Made by a program: the position numbers and the translations under genes. Shown here one piece after another: positions 48,344-50,466 of a stretch of DNA of 50,466 bases. The DNA comes from AG41 sp035943095 (GTDB taxonomy: Bacteria > Gemmatimonadota > Gemmatimonadetes > Gemmatimonadales > GWC2-71-9). Where the stretch lies: assembly GCA_035943095.1 (NCBI GenBank), contig DASZCN010000029.1, forward strand, positions 1 to 50,466, in the 5' to 3' direction. The notes under the pieces are model-generated. The model did no database searches. It was not told the origin of the DNA and worked only from the letters and a program-made list of their open reading frames with translations. Within the stretch, counting starts at the first letter, position 1. Every line of letters begins with the position of its first letter.

Positions 48344-50466
48344 TCACGAACCCGCCTGCGCGGCGGCGCCTTGGAACGTGATGGTGACCGTGGTGCCTGC
48401 ACCCTGACGGCTGGTCAGGGCAATGGTGCCCCCCCAGCTCTCCACCAGGCGGCGCGCGATCGCGAGGCCGAGCCCGGATCCACTCGACGTGGTGGAGAAG
48501 GCTGGGTCGAAGACGTGCGCCAGGGCCTCAGGCGCGATCCCTCGGCCGTCATCCTCCACCGCGAGCTGCCGACCTCCGTCCGAGATCCGGACGACGATGC
48601 GCCGGGCTCCCGCGTTGCGCGAATTCTCGAGCAGGTTGACGAGCACTTCCTTCACCTCGTCCCGCCGGGCGCGGACCCGCACGTCTCTTCCCTCCTCCGC
48701 AGCGAGCTCGACCTGCGCGGAGGCTTCCGCGCCGCCGAGCGTGTAGAGGTGCACCACCTCGCGCGCCACGGTCGGCAGGTCGACCGACTCGACGGGAGTG
48801 GGGGCGGCCTCGGCCCCCGGTGAAGCGAACCGGGAGAAGGCGCGCGCGATGGCGTCGAGCCGGTCGATCTCCGCGAGGATGCGCTCGGACGTCTCCGCCA
48901 GCGTCGCGTCGAAATCCCGGTCCGCCCCCCCACCACCCGCCTTCTCCCGCGCCCGCTGGAGATGCTGGATCCCGAGCCGGATCGGCGTGAGCGGGTTCTT
49001 GATCTCGTGCGCAACCTGGCGCGCCATTTCGCCCCACGCGAGAACCCGCGCGGCGCGCGTGAGCGCCGTCGTGTCATCCAGCGCCACGACGCAGCCGTCA
49101 GGCGCCGGCCCGAGCGCCGCCAGCTGCACGCGAATTTGACGGCCGCTCACGGTGAACTCCCGCTCCGCGATACCCTCGCTCCGGGCGGCGAGGAATCCCC
49201 CCACGGCATTCCACACGGCGAGCCAGTCCGGCGGAGCCGCCTGCGGGAGCAAGTCACCCGGAGCGAGCGGCCCGCCCAGGAGCTGCGCGGCCCGCGGGTT
49301 CGCCATGGTGACGCGCAGACCGTCGTCCACCGCGATCACCCCGGTGGCGACGTTGGCCAGGACCTGGGCGGTGCGCTCACGCGCCTCTTCCAGGGCCGCT
49401 TGGCTCCGCTTTACGTCCGACGCCATCCGCTCGAACGCCGTGATCACGGGCTCGAACTCCCGCGGGGCGCCCGGCGGGAACGCCGGTAGAGCCGCTCCCC
49501 GGCCGACCGCGCCCGCCGCTTCGCGCAGCGCCGCGACCGGGCGGGCCAGGCCCTCCGCCGCGAGGCCGGCCAGCAGCACCGCCGCGATGAGACCCACGAG
49601 GGTGGCGAGCACGAGCGCCAGCGCGAGGTCTTCCTGCTGCTGGCGCACGCGCTCATCGTCCAGCAGCTGCGGAGCGGCTAGGACATCCTGGCGCTGTGGC
49701 GACTCCGAGACCACGACCATGTACCCGATGCGGATCGAGCGACCGGCCGTGCGGCCATCGTCGATGAGGTCGAGCTCGTCCCGCAAGGCCAGCCGCACGA
49801 ACGCGTTCGGTGCCAGGAACGGATCGACCAGGCCGAGCTCGCCGAGCACGGGCGCGCTGAGCCCGGCGAGAACGCCGTCCCGGTACAGCCAGAGATCGGC
49901 GTCGAGCCGGTTGCCGAGGTCCTCGATGGACCAGCCGACCGCGGCGGCGCGTCCGGACTCGAGGGCGCCGGCAGTGCCCGCGGCATCGCGCAGCGTCTGC
50001 GCGATGAGGAGATCGCCGTCCTGACGAGCGTCGTCGCCGACCCGCTGCAGGCTCCACAGCGCCAGCACCAGCAGCGGCACCACGAAAAAGCCGGCGAGGG
50101 CAGCGGTCAAGCGAGCCCGATAGCTCGTCCGCAGCACGGTGAGCACCGGAGGGGGGCGTGGGCGCCAGCGTCCGACCACGGCCAGACTCAAGACCCAGCA
50201 GGCGGCGAGCAGCGCGACGTCGATCGCCACCACGAGGACGCCACGCACGACGAGGGTCCAGGGGTCCCGCAGGTCGACCGTCAGATGAACGTGGTGCACG
50301 CCGTTCGGCAGCTCGATCCGACGCTCACCGCGCGTGGACCAGTCATGCCGGGTCCAGACCACGCCGGCACTCGGCGCCACCTGGGGCGCGGTGGGCGGCG
50401 CCAGCGTGATTTGGTACGGCGGCTCGACGCCCGCGGCTCCCTGCAGGAAGCGAGCGACGCGCGCCA
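48344..50466 (-). CDS. NtrY-type sensor histidine kinase, 5' end outside the window
   Basis: The frame is open to the right edge; a GTG at 50380 is the first start inside the window but the true one is probably beyond 50466. It shows membrane spans (LVVRGVLVVAIDVALLAACW, LTAALAGFFVVPLLVLALW, LATLVGLIAAVLLAGLA), a HAMP region, a PAS-like domain (VLANVATGVIAVDDGL), the phosphorylated His in QVAHEIKNPLTPI and the ATP-binding boxes NLLENSRNAG, DDGRGI and GSGLGLAIARRLVESWGG. It matches NtrY kinases. No response regulator is in the visible part; an NtrC-type regulator lies at 33436-34857. Confidence 0.9.
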   Translation of the reverse strand, partial: ARVARFLQGAAGVEPPYQITLAPPTAPQVAPSAGVVWTRHDWSTRGERRIELPNGVHHVHLTVDLRDPWTLVVRGVLVVAIDVALLAACWVLSLAVVGRWRPRPPPVLTVLRTSYRARLTAALAGFFVVPLLVLALWSLQRVGDDARQDGDLLIAQTLRDAAGTAGALESGRAAAVGWSIEDLGNRLDADLWLYRDGVLAGLSAPVLGELGLVDPFLAPNAFVRLALRDELDLIDDGRTAGRSIRIGYMVVVSESPQRQDVLAAPQLLDDERVRQQQEDLALALVLATLVGLIAAVLLAGLAAEGLARPVAALREAAGAVGRGAALPAFPPGAPREFEPVITAFERMASDVKRSQAALEEARERTAQVLANVATGVIAVDDGLRVTMANPRAAQLLGGPLAPGDLLPQAAPPDWLAVWNAVGGFLAARSEGIAEREFTVSGRQIRVQLAALGPAPDGCVVALDDTTALTRAARVLAWGEMARQVAHEIKNPLTPIRLGIQHLQRAREKAGGGGADRDFDATLAETSERILAEIDRLDAIARAFSRFASPGAEAAPTPVESVDLPTVAREVVHLYTLGGAEASAQVELAAEEGRDVRVRARRDEVKEVLVNLLENSRNAGARRIVVRISDGGRQLAVEDDGRGIAPEALAHVFDPAFSTTSSGSGLGLAIARRLVESWGGTIALTSRQGAGTTVTITFQGAAAQAGS

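Overview
This is a compact, G+C-rich bacterial chromosome segment (roughly two-thirds G+C by eye) carrying housekeeping and cell-envelope genes. Two cell membranes are implied by LolA, apolipoprotein N-acyltransferase (Lnt), several lipobox proteins and two predicted outer-membrane barrels. The isoprenoid enzyme IspG, a short RpoD-type sigma factor, an N-acyltransferase operon that also encodes SpoIID/LytB, and an NtrY-like kinase all occur here. The overall protein character reminds me of Gemmatimonadota; that is an impression from the proteins, not a computed placement. No tRNA, rRNA, CRISPR array, prophage, transposase or complete insertion sequence was recognised.

Layout. 1-6556 (+): SPOR protein (cut by the window edge), smc, an RNase Z-like metallohydrolase, aroF and lolA. 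6559-7601 (-): a two-gene unit, YIP1-type membrane protein plus a small helix-turn-helix protein, with an excellent promoter and a pair of direct repeats. 7683-13379 (-): rpmE-prfA-prmC-ylbF-tmk-S41 protease-DUF2520, a tightly packed translation and nucleotide operon. 13567-17927 (+): a Crp/Fnr regulator, a second metallohydrolase, a CsgG-like protein and a GAF/HD-GYP phosphodiesterase. 17924-29356 (-): ten genes with almost no gaps (yajQ, rimO, hemL, spoIID-like, outer-membrane protein, Gfo/Idh oxidoreductase, lnt, hyuA, hyuB, half-size TauE), preceded by the sigma factor and signal peptidase I. 31401-36866 (-): larE-thpR-exported protein-NtrC-type regulator-membrane protein-aldehyde dehydrogenase. 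37025-39137 (+): Lrp regulator-DMT exporter-cupin-small dimeric alpha/beta-barrel protein. 39144-50466: MscS channel, small lipoprotein, agmatinase-like enzyme, comM, a secreted Ig-like lipoprotein, csaA, ispG, two envelope proteins and an NtrY-type kinase cut by the right edge.

Genes are coupled very tightly: many neighbours share ATGA, GTGA, TGATG or TAGTG overlaps, and two convergent pairs share a single CTAG as both stop codons. Several operon-head genes have a TANNNT box only 5-7 bases before the start codon, which suggests leaderless messages.

The most unusual signal is a set of short tandem arrays with a period of 7 or 8 bases, scattered through at least six loci. Two period-8 arrays sit in inverted pairs around the hydrophobic core of the signal peptides of two unrelated envelope genes (lolA and the barrel gene at 24359-25057), and both proteins end the signal peptide with the same RLTAQ. 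Others sit in a linker of Lnt (with an inverted copy), a linker of PrmC, in hyuB, and just before the aldehyde dehydrogenase. A second unexplained element is a cluster of four perfect tetraloop hairpins with an enclosing long-range stem at 41393-41482. A near-consensus CRP-type operator (31348-31363) fits the DNA-recognition helix of the Crp/Fnr protein encoded at 13567-14238.
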